Source: Merluccius polli (taxonomy: Eukaryota > Chordata > Actinopteri > Gadiformes > Merlucciidae). Taken from it: a stretch of 64,000 nucleotides of DNA. Positions within the stretch are counted from its first letter, which is position 1, and every line of letters starts with the position of its first letter. Under the pieces are notes generated by a model. It made no database searches. It saw only the letters and a list, made by a program, of their open reading frames with translations, and had not been told where the DNA came from. The stretch is from positions 1 to 64,000 of the forward strand of contig JAOPHQ010006627.1 in assembly GCA_030340625.1 (NCBI GenBank), given 5' to 3'. The position numbers and the translations under genes were made by a program. Below, in pieces: positions 11,868 to 21,877 of the stretch.

Positions 11868-12124
11868 ATCAGGTGTGCCGCAGGTGTACAATTAAAAAAA
11901 GAAAAAAAAAAAAGACAGACGTTAGCGAGCATATAAGAGTTACATCCTGTTTTAATAACTCTGTGATAGTGAATACGCAACCAACTGAACGATAAAGTAA
12001 GAACATTGGAGTCAGATAAAAACGAGTAGTCTATTATAAAAAATAAAAAAAAATAATAAATTTAAAAAAAAAAAATAATAATAATAATAATAAAAGAAAG
12101 AGCATAATAGTCAAACTATTGCAA

Positions 12125-12360
12125 ATAACTGTGTGACGGACGCTGATCCGTAGGTTTTAACCCTAACCCTAACCCTAACGCAGACGCCGATCTGCAGGTT
12201 TTTCCATCCTAATACGAGCGCCGACTCGCAAATTCAAAAAGCATCTTTTCTTTTTGCCTAACGCAGACGCTGATCTGCAGGTCCTTCCCATTCTAATAAT
12301 AACAAACTCAAAAGCATCCTTTTCTTTTTGCCTAACGCGGACGCTGATCCGTAATTCCCC
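12125..12360 (+). repeat. ERV1 leader: repeats of a GACGCnGATCnG motif with a short telomere-like run
   Basis: Imperfect repeats of a unit containing GACGCTGATCCG and TTCTTTTTGCCTAACGC lie just before gag. The first copy contains three CCCTAA units. The run is too short to be a telomere and is better read as leader sequence. Poly-A tracts lie on either side. Confidence 0.6.
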
Positions 12361-12556
12361 CCCGCAAAAGTGTAATAACTCGTGAAATGTGTGTCAGAAA
12401 AATGAAAGTATAATTTTGTCTGAAGCGCTAAATTACAAAGTATATTACCTGATATAAATAAGAATTTTGGAAAGTGTCATTACAGCAGTAAAATCTAAGT
12501 TAAAAAAAAAAAAAAAAAAAGGGGGTCTGTGTGCGTAAAAAAAAAAAAAAAAAAAC

Positions 12557-15022
12557 ATGGACCCATTAAAGCAAATTGACGCTATGCAAGTATGGCTCAT
12601 ATTAAATGTTGATAAATCCATCCCCCTGCAAGGTAAAGTCAGGAATAAGTGGCTAAAAAGACCGGCTACATACCTAGCTAGATGGAGCAATCTAGGGTGG
12701 TGCGCAGCCAAAGGCCCGTGGGGCCTCACAGACTGTCGGTCAATCGATCGAGGCATCACCGAGGCCCACAACCATGCCTCTCGCCGCGAAATCAACAAGC
12801 CCACCAAGGGGCGCAGAGATACCATCGCCGCCAACCAGTATCACCTCCAAAAGGACCGCAAAGTGCTCGAAGCCCTGATCACCACTCTCCCTCGCAGCCA
12901 ACAGAGACAGTGCGAGAAACTGGGAGTGGGTCCGACCCCAGACCCGACTCCGCCGTCATCCGAGGACAAAGCCCCCAGAGAAGAAGCCTGCTCCAAGCCC
13001 AGGCCCTCTCCCTGTGAGCCCCCTGACACCGCCAAACCACCCCCATACTGCGATACCAACTCCTGGGGTGTCCCCGTGATGAACGGCACCCCCACCCCCT
13101 CCTGTCCTCCTGCACCCCCCGGACCAGCGCCCGCATACGATGTGAGACCAGTGGACCTCTCGACCATCCACGGGACAGGAGGAAGCGGAGAAGGATACAG
13201 CCCCACCGCCATGGGATACCCAATCCAAGGCCCCCAACCCGCCCAAGCGTGGACCATGGCCCCGCTCGTGGTCGACCCAGCCCCGACACCAGTCCTGATG
13301 ACACCTGTGATGCATCTCACTGCCCGCCAGGCCCCCGTGGTAGTGACCTGGGGAAAGAGTGTCCTACCCAGCCCCCGAGAAGACCCCGATCCTGAACCCG
13401 CCCAGAAAGCCGAAGAAGAATGGGAGACCCAGGGCCGACGAAGTGGAAAATCAGCCACCAGAGAGAGACGCAAGATCCGCTTCATTCCCGGCCGCCGAGG
13501 GCCCGGAGCAAAGATGACAGAAGAAGAGGAGACGGATGATGTGAAAGAAGATCCGGACCAGGAGCCCACCTATAGGGGGAGCTATTCCCTCGAAGAAGAG
13601 GAAGAAGAAGAGAGACTAAGAGAAGAGAGGTATGACCGGGAGTACCACGAGAACCCATCCCCCCGTCGTAGACGCTCTCTCTCACCCCGCCCAAGAGACC
13701 CCTACGAACGAAGACACCCAGCCGCCCCCAGAAGTTCCGGCCACCTGGACGACTTAATCGGCCTCCAAGCCCTGGCTGGCCTCAGAAACCGACGAAGCAG
13801 TGGCCCCCTCCCGGCGGCGAGCGCCAGTGGACCCCGCCCAGAGACCCCAGCCAAGCCCAGACACCCCAGCCACGCCCAGGCCAGATACCCCCAGCACTCC
13901 ACTCCCCTCGACTCCCTGCCAAGAGGACCCCCCCGGATGACGGTCCAAGCCACAAGGACCCGTGAGACCACCCGCCCCAAGCCCCCCAGGGACTGGTCCT
14001 CCAGTGAAGAAGATGAACCCGGCCCAATTCACCACTCCCTGCCCGCCTGCCTCAGTGGCCCCCTCGCCCAAAGTCTACTTACCCCCACACCCATCGGCGT
14101 TAGAACCCGCGCCAGAGCAAAGAGCGCCCAACACCAGGGCGAGGCAAACTACATGGCTCCCCTAGTGGAGCTAGGTCCCGGAGCCGGCATGAGATACGCC
14201 GCCTGGACCCACCGTGACAAGAAGGCCCTAGAAGAAGACCTTCCCCCGCTAGATGAAGGAGCTGGAAAATGGATACGCACGTTTGAGAAGAAAACGGCAG
14301 GAGAAACCTTGTGCATGGGCGACGTCCGCAGCATCCTCACCTCGGTATCCACCTGGGAGGTGCTCAAGGATGTGGAAAAGAAGGCCGGCACCTACCGGCT
14401 CCCCGACAACCATGAATTCAACCCAGTCCGCAACGGTTTCTGGATCCAGGTGCGGGCGAAGCACCCCGCCAAAGACCGAGGTAAAGCCCCCCTCGAAGGT
14501 GTGACCCACAAACCCCATGAGACCACGTCAGAGTACCTCACCCGGTGCACCAACCAGTGGACCGACCATACTGGTGAACCCTACACAGCCAACACCGTGT
14601 TCCAAGCCATGTTTCGCATGGCCTTAATTGGAGGCCTGCCCAAAGAAGTCCAGATGGCCCTAGAGAATGTGGTTGGCCTCGCCAACAAGCCCCAGCGAGA
14701 GTGGGAGGACCACATCCGCCACTTCACCGAGAAATACAACTCCCGCCTCCGCAGCAAAGAAGAAGAGACAGAGGAGCTCAAGGAACGCCTCCTCAAGCTG
14801 GAGGTAAAGCACACGTCCGAGCAAGCCACCAAAGCCAAGAAGACCCCCAAGTACATGGCGCCCCTCCTAGAACAGTCCGACAAGATGACCCCGGTCCCCC
14901 CAAGCCCCGGCTCCATACCCGCCCCCCTTGATGAGCCAATGGACCACGCCCCCTCCTCCGCCACCGCAACCACAAGAATGGCCCGTCCCCCCCAACCAAG
15001 GCCGAGGCGCCCCGTCCGGTAA
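12557..15022 (+). CDS. gag: ERV1 Gag polyprotein (matrix, proline-rich spacer, capsid)
   Basis: This 821-residue ORF has a Kozak-like start (ACATGG) just after a poly-A tract. Residues 1-110 form a basic matrix-like region. Residues 110-530 are proline-rich with an acidic block (SLEEEEEEERLREERYD near 343) and an arginine-rich block. From about residue 535 a gammaretroviral capsid (p30-type) follows, with LPPLDEGAGKWIRTFEK, GVTHKPHETTSEYL near 648, and a charged coiled-coil-like tail at about 730-760. The nucleocapsid zinc knuckle is not in this frame. It lies in the +1 frame just beyond the stop, and the frame change falls near a run of seven C (14987-14993). So the copy is broken at this point, uses a frameshift, or has a homopolymer sequencing error. 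Confidence 0.85.
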   Translation: MDPLKQIDAMQVWLILNVDKSIPLQGKVRNKWLKRPATYLARWSNLGWCAAKGPWGLTDCRSIDRGITEAHNHASRREINKPTKGRRDTIAANQYHLQKDRKVLEALITTLPRSQQRQCEKLGVGPTPDPTPPSSEDKAPREEACSKPRPSPCEPPDTAKPPPYCDTNSWGVPVMNGTPTPSCPPAPPGPAPAYDVRPVDLSTIHGTGGSGEGYSPTAMGYPIQGPQPAQAWTMAPLVVDPAPTPVLMTPVMHLTARQAPVVVTWGKSVLPSPREDPDPEPAQKAEEEWETQGRRSGKSATRERRKIRFIPGRRGPGAKMTEEEETDDVKEDPDQEPTYRGSYSLEEEEEEERLREERYDREYHENPSPRRRRSLSPRPRDPYERRHPAAPRSSGHLDDLIGLQALAGLRNRRSSGPLPAASASGPRPETPAKPRHPSHAQARYPQHSTPLDSLPRGPPRMTVQATRTRETTRPKPPRDWSSSEEDEPGPIHHSLPACLSGPLAQSLLTPTPIGVRTRARAKSAQHQGEANYMAPLVELGPGAGMRYAAWTHRDKKALEEDLPPLDEGAGKWIRTFEKKTAGETLCMGDVRSILTSVSTWEVLKDVEKKAGTYRLPDNHEFNPVRNGFWIQVRAKHPAKDRGKAPLEGVTHKPHETTSEYLTRCTNQWTDHTGEPYTANTVFQAMFRMALIGGLPKEVQMALENVVGLANKPQREWEDHIRHFTEKYNSRLRSKEEETEELKERLLKLEVKHTSEQATKAKKTPKYMAPLLEQSDKMTPVPPSPGSIPAPLDEPMDHAPSSATATTRMARPPQPRPRRPVR

Positions 15023-15506
15023 CCAGAACCCAGACCCCCTGCGAAGCAATAGGGGCCGCGCCCGAAGACGAGGCGGCAATGTCCCTCGGAGCTACCCACG
15101 TTATCGAAATGACCCAGTCAACTATCAGAACCAGGCCCCGGGCTGTTACCGGTGCGGCGATCCATCCCACTGGGTGAAAGACTGCCCCCAGCTACAGCAG
15201 CGGCCGCAACAGTACCCTAGCCCGTACCAGAACACCTACCAGCCGCCACCGGCCCAGCCCACATCCACCCCCACACCGGCCCAGCCCACATCCACCCCAC
15301 ACCGGGCCCAGCCCACATCCACCCCACACCGGCCCAGCCCAGCCCACATCCACCCCACACCGGCCCAGCCCAGCCCACATCCACCCCACACCGGCCCAGC
15401 CCACATCCAACCCCACTCAAACCAGGAGTGCAGCCCATCTGGAAACCCCAGTACAAAGTCAAGCCAGAAGCGGAAGCAGGCATCACCCTCACAATTGAGG
15501 GGCTGA
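14928..15506 (+). CDS. ERV1 nucleocapsid segment (CCHC zinc knuckle) in shifted frame
   Basis: Overlapping the gag end in the +1 frame, this ORF has an arginine/glycine-rich stretch and a zinc knuckle, CYRCGDPSHWVKDC, the C-X2-C-X4-H-X4-C form of retroviral nucleocapsid. After the knuckle it is only proline-rich repeat sequence. The ORF ends inside the start of the RT-encoding frame. It has no start codon of its own that need be used. Confidence 0.7.
   Translation: MMSQWTTPPPPPPQPQEWPVPPNQGRGAPSGNQNPDPLRSNRGRARRRGGNVPRSYPRYRNDPVNYQNQAPGCYRCGDPSHWVKDCPQLQQRPQQYPSPYQNTYQPPPAQPTSTPTPAQPTSTPHRAQPTSTPHRPSPAHIHPTPAQPSPHPPHTGPAHIQPHSNQECSPSGNPSTKSSQKRKQASPSQLRG
15246..15413 (+). repeat. 26-bp minisatellite at the nucleocapsid/pol junction
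   Basis: Imperfect tandem copies of a unit like CAGCCCACATCCACCCCACA occupy the position where a protease domain should lie. Length variation in this array changes the frame between nucleocapsid and pol. Confidence 0.85.
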
Positions 15507-18500
15507 AACAAGCAGGAGTGTTACGCCAAACAACGTCCCTCTGGAACACCCCCATCCTCCCAGTCAAGAAGGCAGATGGCAAATCGTACCGGATGGCTCA
15601 TGACCTCAGAGCCATCAACAAAGTAACCAGTGGACCCCCTGAGAGGGTCCCCAACCCCAACGTGGCCCTACATCTCGTCTCCCCAGAACACAAATGGTTC
15701 ACAGTGCTGGACCTTGCCAATGCATTCTACTGCATTCCCCTGGCCACAGAACACCAAGACATTTTTGCGTTCACCTGGAAAGGAGAACATCTCACCTACA
15801 CCAGAGCACCACAAGGCTACCGGAGCACACCGACCATATTCAACGCCTGTGTCAAGAAAGATCTAGCCCACGTTACCCTCCCAGAAGACACCGTTGTGGT
15901 ACAATATGTGGATGATATTCTCATAGCATCCACAGAGAGGGAGGATTGTATCAAAGCAACAAAAAATGTTCTACATGCACTGGCAACAGCAGGCTACAAA
16001 GTAAAGCAAGAAAAAGCACAACTAGTGGTGCAAAAAGTCAAGTTCCTAGGACGAGTGATCCAAGGAAACAGCCGAGAGATGTCTGAAGATACGAAAACCA
16101 GCATTCTCGCATTCCCCAAACCCACAGTCGTGCGGGAAATGCTAGGATTCCTGGGACTCACGAACTACAGTCGAAACTACGTCCCCGACTTCACCGAAAG
16201 AACAACCCTGCTCAGAGCCATGGTCACCGAGGTAGGAGCAAAGAATCTCAACACTCCACTCGTCTGGACCGCAGCAGGAGAAAAAGCATTCACCGACCTG
16301 AAGCAGGCCCTCAACCAAGCAACCGCACTTGCGGCCCCAAGATACGACAAACCGTTCCACCTCGACGTTCATGACAAAAAAGGACAAGTCAGTGCCATCC
16401 TCTACCAAGTGGCGCCAACCGGTAGACACATTCTACACTATCACAGTGCACAGCTGGACACCCCTGAAAGAGGCATGCCCCAGTGTGCAAGATACATGGC
16501 CGCAGCTGCCATGGCTCTAGTCAAAACAGAGTCGATCCGGATGCACCACCCCACAGTGATCCACACAACACATGGAGTCAAGGCAGCCATCGAAGTCAGC
16601 CAGTTCACAGTGACCAACCATCTCCGCCAAACCAGACAAGACGACCTCCTGATGGACCCAATGATCTCGTACTCCACCGAGGGGGTCAACACAGCGGAGC
16701 AACTGACAAAAGGAAATGGAGGAGCACCCCACAACTGTAGCCAGCACATCACAGAACAACTCAGAGCCAGATCAGATCTCCGTGCCTCACCATTAAAGGG
16801 CGAAGATGTTGAGACGTGGTTCACCGATGGATGCTGCTACAAAGACCCCCAGGGGAACAACATAGCGTCCTGGGCCGTGGTACGCCAGGAACGTAACGAC
16901 GACCACCGCTATGACTCCCGCCCTGAGTACGCTACATTACGACATGGAGTGCTAGAAGACCGTCCATCAGCCCAGAAAGCTGAACTCATGGCCATCATCC
17001 AAGCACTCGAAATGGCAGACAAACTGAGGCTGAACATCTACACCGACAGCAACTACGTGTACGAGATGGCCCACCTCAACGCGACACAAGCCAAAGTAAG
17101 AGAATGGAATACATCCACAGGGCTCCCAGTCAAGCACCTAGTGCAGCGCCTGTTGTGCGCCATACAGCTACCTCAGGAAGTAGCCATCCTCAAGTGTAAA
17201 GGACACAGCAAAGGAACCACATCCATCGCCCGAGGCAACGAAGCGGCAGATGAAGCGGCCAAATTAGCAGGAGGCTACATTCAGCCAGCAGCCTCCATGC
17301 TAACCCTGATGCCCAAAAGCAGCGACACCCAAGAACCATCCATGCACGAGATGCTCGCTGACCTGAAAACAATGCAGAGCTATGCATCCGACTACGAAAG
17401 AAACTATTGGCTCGACCAAGGTTGTACTCTAGACAGCATAGGTGTGTACCGGTCTAAACTAGGGAAACCAGTTCTGGCCAATAAAACAGCGGTCATGATG
17501 GTGAAAGCCATGCATGCAACCACCCACCAACCAGCCAAAACTATGGCCGAAATAATTTCAAAAAACTGGTGGTTCCCAGAAATGAATGCCACAATTGCAA
17601 ACCTAATCGCGCCCTGCGAGGTATGTCAACAAATGAACATTAGGCCAGGTTTTAAGGTGCCCCTAGGTCGTTTTCCCCAACCAGCCCAACCGTTTGAAGA
17701 GCTAGTTATTGATTTCACTGACATGGGGAAAGACAATCGGGTGGGGACGACTGGACACAGGTATCTACTGGTAATAGTTGACAGGTTCTCCCATTGGATA
17801 GAAGCAGTGCCCACTAAACATGAGGACTCAAAAACCGTTATTCAATGGTTAGCCATGGAACACATTCCACGATGGGGCTATCCCAAGCGCATCAGATCAG
17901 ATAACGGGTCCCATTTTTGCAACCAATACCTCCAGGAGGTAGAACGATGGCTAGGGGTACGTCACTCATTCGGCTCTGTTTATCATCCGCAAAGCCAGGG
18001 ACTGGTAGAGAGGGCGAACCTAACCCTCAAACAAAATGTGTCAAAAATTGTCCTCGAGAAAAATGTACCAACTGTAGCATTCGCAGCCGAACAGATCAAA
18101 AAGCACTTGCTACCGCTCAGTCTAAACAAAAAACTAACATGGGTTCAAGCGTTACCATTAGCGTTAATGATAATAAGATCCACTCCCAACAGAATGACAG
18201 GGCTTTCCCCTCATGAGTTAGTTACCGGACGACCAATGGCAGGGCCTTATGAGCCACCCAAGGGGCCCCCAGCAGATAGGTTGCATGAAATCATGGCAGA
18301 CTATTGTGCTAAACTAACACGGTCGTCTCGGAGATTGTATTCCCAGATTCTTACTGCAGATCCCGAGCCAGAGACCCCTCTGGTCCAAGTAGGGGAGTGG
18401 ATCTACATAAAGAAAACCAGACGCAAAACCCTCGAAGCCAGATGGGAGGGGCCCTACAAGGTATTGTTGGCCACACCATACTCCATCTCTGTTGCAGCCA

Positions 18501-18673
18501 AGAAGGGCGCCCAGTGGCATCATGCCAGCCACTGCCGCCGAGCAACCCCCAGAGACACAGACGCCCGGGCGTCCACAACCCCTGGCCCCAGGGAAGACAC
18601 TCCACCGCCCCTGGACCCCCACAGCCCTGAGGACCCTGGCCACCAACCTGCCCCCAATCCAGGGGGACGGTAG
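15428..18673 (+). CDS. pol: ERV1 Pol: reverse transcriptase, RNase H, integrase
   Basis: The open frame of 1081 residues has no natural start; it should be reached from gag. The RT contains LPVKKADG near residue 45, VLDLANAF near 93 and the catalytic YVDD near 160. RNase H has WFTDG (463), AELMAI (517) and YTDSNY (537). Integrase has an HHCC zinc module ending CEVC (about 690-730). It also has catalytic D, D and E in VIDFTD (760), SDNGSHF (822) and LVERAN (860), and a C-terminal EARWEGPYKVLL region typical of gammaretroviruses. The ORF is intact from RT to its stop. No aspartic protease (DTG/DSG) is found before RT, so the copy cannot be complete. Confidence 0.9.
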   Translation: MQPIWKPQYKVKPEAEAGITLTIEGLKQAGVLRQTTSLWNTPILPVKKADGKSYRMAHDLRAINKVTSGPPERVPNPNVALHLVSPEHKWFTVLDLANAFYCIPLATEHQDIFAFTWKGEHLTYTRAPQGYRSTPTIFNACVKKDLAHVTLPEDTVVVQYVDDILIASTEREDCIKATKNVLHALATAGYKVKQEKAQLVVQKVKFLGRVIQGNSREMSEDTKTSILAFPKPTVVREMLGFLGLTNYSRNYVPDFTERTTLLRAMVTEVGAKNLNTPLVWTAAGEKAFTDLKQALNQATALAAPRYDKPFHLDVHDKKGQVSAILYQVAPTGRHILHYHSAQLDTPERGMPQCARYMAAAAMALVKTESIRMHHPTVIHTTHGVKAAIEVSQFTVTNHLRQTRQDDLLMDPMISYSTEGVNTAEQLTKGNGGAPHNCSQHITEQLRARSDLRASPLKGEDVETWFTDGCCYKDPQGNNIASWAVVRQERNDDHRYDSRPEYATLRHGVLEDRPSAQKAELMAIIQALEMADKLRLNIYTDSNYVYEMAHLNATQAKVREWNTSTGLPVKHLVQRLLCAIQLPQEVAILKCKGHSKGTTSIARGNEAADEAAKLAGGYIQPAASMLTLMPKSSDTQEPSMHEMLADLKTMQSYASDYERNYWLDQGCTLDSIGVYRSKLGKPVLANKTAVMMVKAMHATTHQPAKTMAEIISKNWWFPEMNATIANLIAPCEVCQQMNIRPGFKVPLGRFPQPAQPFEELVIDFTDMGKDNRVGTTGHRYLLVIVDRFSHWIEAVPTKHEDSKTVIQWLAMEHIPRWGYPKRIRSDNGSHFCNQYLQEVERWLGVRHSFGSVYHPQSQGLVERANLTLKQNVSKIVLEKNVPTVAFAAEQIKKHLLPLSLNKKLTWVQALPLALMIIRSTPNRMTGLSPHELVTGRPMAGPYEPPKGPPADRLHEIMADYCAKLTRSSRRLYSQILTADPEPETPLVQVGEWIYIKKTRRKTLEARWEGPYKVLLATPYSISVAAKKGAQWHHASHCRRATPRDTDARASTTPGPREDTPPPLDPHSPEDPGHQPAPNPGGR

Positions 18674-18926
18674 AGCCTGGATCCAAGCCTTCGAGAAAGC
18701 CACCGTGGAGGACAGCCTTTGCCTGGGCACCGTCCGGGCCATCATCACCAGGGCCACCTCAGCCTCCACAACCCGTACCCTGTGCACTCGCCTCATCGAA
18801 ACCACCCTCCGCAAAGAACAGTTCAGTGAGAGAGTAGCCCAGATGGCGCTGCTCCAGTATGAGGGAGGGGACAATAAGTCAGATGATGAGGATTGTGCTG
18901 TTTTCAAGGACTCTGGTCTGGTGTAA
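18492..18926 (+). CDS. Extra ORF after pol with a capsid-like segment
   Basis: This 144-residue ORF overlaps the last 180 bases of pol in another frame and continues 250 bases beyond. Its unique part has LPPIQGDGRAWIQAFEK, then TVEDSLCLGTVRAIIT. About 15 of 33 positions agree with the start of the capsid in this element's own Gag. It occupies the place where env would be. The remainder is acidic and ends FKDSGLV. It may be a duplicated gag piece, an accessory protein or chance preservation. An env glycoprotein is not indicated, as there is no signal peptide, no furin site and no transmembrane segment. Confidence 0.5.
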   Translation: MQPRRAPSGIMPATAAEQPPETQTPGRPQPLAPGKTLHRPWTPTALRTLATNLPPIQGDGRAWIQAFEKATVEDSLCLGTVRAIITRATSASTTRTLCTRLIETTLRKEQFSERVAQMALLQYEGGDNKSDDEDCAVFKDSGLV

Positions 18927-19348
18927 TAAACGGCCACGAGATGGCGTATCTTACAGACCAGTGGTACCTACTCTATCCCTATTGTGTAACTTTTTGCTCA
19001 TGTGCTATCAACAAGACAGATAAGAAGGTTTTAAGCTCTGAGTTAGGAAGGTCTTCCTAGAAAACAGCGTCGCTGTACTCACAACGTGAATGACAAGTTT
19101 GAAGGTTTTGCTAGCATTTTAATATTTTTAATACTTTTAATATTTTTAATACTTTTAATACTTTTAATATTTTTAATACTTTTAATACTTTTTAACGCTT
19201 TTGATACTTTTTTAATACTCTTAAGTATAATGATAAGATGCTTGACATATGTGTTTTCTGTGTGGAAGTCATCAGAAGATGACTTGAGAGGGTTATATCG
19301 AAAACCACATATATATGCCCTTTTATGCTGTTTGATGTGTGATAACAG
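18927..19348. other. ERV1 3' region: no gene; (ATACTTTTAAT)n-type repeat
   Basis: There is no env. Around 19117-19220 ATACTTTTA-like units repeat, producing a spurious leucine-rich ORF. Confidence 0.6.
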
Positions 19349-21235
19349 CAGTGGCGTTTCTACATGTAAAATACAGGTGGGGCTAGGCTAATTTTTTATT
19401 TTTTTAAATGACGTACCAGTGTCCGTGACGTCACCCGTTTGTTTTCACAGTCGTGGTGATCTTTGTAGAGGTTGACTCCGCCTGTTCCCGGCTATCCTGC
19501 ACAACACAGGACTGTATGTAAAATCTAGTTCAACATCTGACCTGTGGAAGGCAGTAATACGCTAAACGGCTCTAAACCTATCAGTAAACCAAGCTTATGT
19601 GGACGGGGTATTAGAATATATTCAAACAAATTACGGCGCATTTTAAATTTGTTTGAAATTCATTTTTGGAAAAAGTTACAGCCCTAAAATATTACAAATA
19701 AAATTGGTAATTTTCAAAAAAGCTAAAGTATTTGAAAATAGAGATTGAGCTTTCTTCATTGGTCTAACTTACGTGTCAGTGTCCCACCATGCTGTTTGTA
19801 GCCCTGGCTTGGTGTGTCCCATTGTCTATTCAGCCCTCAGCTCCACCCACAAGGAACTGTGGATAACCAGGACAGCAGGCAGGTACTGGGGCTCAACCAT
19901 TACAAATAAAATATACTTTAACACTATTCAGTATGCTGGGCTTTTGGTTTTTGAGCTAAGTGACTGTTATCCATGTATCATATATATGTAATTAATAAAG
20001 TACATTAGTGCAGCTTTTAATGTTTTATTGCTGACATCAAAACATTGCAATAATGAAAGTATAGTTTTTAAACTTTAAACTAAGCTTCCGCAAACCTAAA
20101 ATGACACTAGTGCAAACAGCCGTAAGAGCCACTATAAGAACCCAATATCATGTTACCATGGAGACCTCCCATAGGCCTAGGCAGTGTCCTGGGGAGATAT
20201 CAAAGATAACAGCTGTGAAAGAAAAGATTCAGAATGGCCTGTCTTGGTTTAAAGCCCACTCACCACGACAAGGTGCAGGCCAGGAGTGGGGACATATAAG
20301 ACGGGACAAACATAAACAGACACAACATTGACAAGAACAACGCTTAACTGTCACTGTGTTACGGCAGAAGGTACCGCGGCACAACCACCATCTGTGATTT
20401 ACAGGAGACATCCGTTGTCTCGTCGGCCTGTACAGCAACACATGATGTCTCGTCCACTTGTTCGGCTGTCCCTGTCCACTTCATACATGCAGTCTAATAG
20501 TTGGTCCGTATGGTGATGTCCCTTTGAATACGGGCTGAGCGTCATAGTGCTGCTGAAGCCGAGCATCGCCCTCACACACCGTCTCAAAAATACACCGGAG
20601 TATCCCCGGATTCAGACCGCCGACTCGTCGTGACCCCGCAGTGCTGTCTCACATTTCCCACACAGTTTAATACAAGTGATGATCCGACCGAGTACATACC
20701 TGTTTTCGTTTGCGTACCTCCGACATGCTTGTTAGCAACTTCTCACACGGCGCACACGTGAGGACGAAGTCACTCGAGTCATGACTCATCACGCGCGCCG
20801 CACACTACAGCCAATAGCTGCGAACAATGAAATGACGCTGTAGCGGAACGAACCATATATGTCCATACAGTGCCGGTGGGGATAGCCCTACCATAGGAAA
20901 ATATTTTTCTCCGTCCACTTCAACGGAGAACATGCTGAGCATGCGCAGTTCAATTTTTCAAGTCCCAATACACACTACCATTAGACTGGTGGGGCTAGCG
21001 CCATTTTTAGCCCCACCAGCACCCCTCAGGCTGAAGAAGCAAGCTAGGGTCGACTAAAAATGAACTAAAAGCGCCAAACTTATTATTTTACAGTACTTTA
21101 TGGGGCGATTTTTTTGAAATATATATATTTAAAAAAAAATTATATATAATTTTTTTATTTTTTTTTATTTTTATTTATTTTTTTATTTTATTTTTATTTT
21201 TTCTTGTGAGAGCCCCTAATGACCAGTCGCCACTG
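19349..21235. mobile_element. hAT-like element inside the ERV1 3' region
   Basis: It begins CAGTGGCG and ends CGCCACTG. It is flanked by an 8-bp TSD with one mismatch, GATAACAG (19341-19348) and GATAACAT (21236-21243). No transposase is recognised. Motifs GGTGGGGCTAG recur near both ends (19375 and 20990), with an A/T-rich tract before the right end. The termini resemble those of the level 1 element but the interior differs. Confidence 0.82.
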
Positions 21236-21877
21236 GATAACATATGTATTGTTCGTCTCCCCGAGGCCTCGATTGTACTCAGGAATCGCGGACTACCCGG
21301 ATCCTGGTCGTTGGCCCGGGGAGAGTAAAAAAAAAAAAAAGGAACTGTATTAACATTGCTATTTTTCTTGCATTACTATTTTTATACATTGCTATGTTTT
21401 TTATATCGAAATTTTAATAATGCCTCTAAGCCTAATAGTTAACATTGCCCCTAGTTCTAACAGTTTAACCACTAGCTGTAGAGTTAGAGTAGGGACTCGC
21501 TTAGAAAAGGTCACACCTTATCAGTTAAACCACTAGCTGTAGAAGTTAGAGTAGGGACTCGCTTAAAAAATGTCACACCTTGATGTGTTACCAAGAATAT
21601 AGACGTAGACGGATCCACAAATAGATGCAGTACCAAGAATATAGACGCATTTCTAAAGTTCATACAAGTGACAGACAGTTTGAGCAGGATGTTTGATTCG
21701 TATGTCTGAGTTGGTGCTGTTGGGCTCAGGAATCACCTGGACGCCTAGATGGCACAAACCAATCATACACCAGGGTTGTTGTCTCCAAAGGCTCGCAGGC
21801 AGAAAAGACACCTCTATGTAGTATAAAACCTTTTTACTTCCCGTTATCTCCATCCTTTTTCTCACCAGACTCCTGTA

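Noticed and set aside
12140..12180. CCCTAA repeats as an interstitial telomere
   Set aside because: Only three units, embedded in repeated ERV leader sequence. Too short to be telomeric in origin.
12841..13569. Long antisense ORFs opposite gag and pol
   Set aside because: Shadows of GC-rich, proline-coding DNA. No homology pattern in their translations.
19086..19391. Leucine/isoleucine-rich ORF after ERV1 pol as an env remnant
   Set aside because: It is produced by repeated ATACTTTTA units and crosses into the hAT element at 19349.
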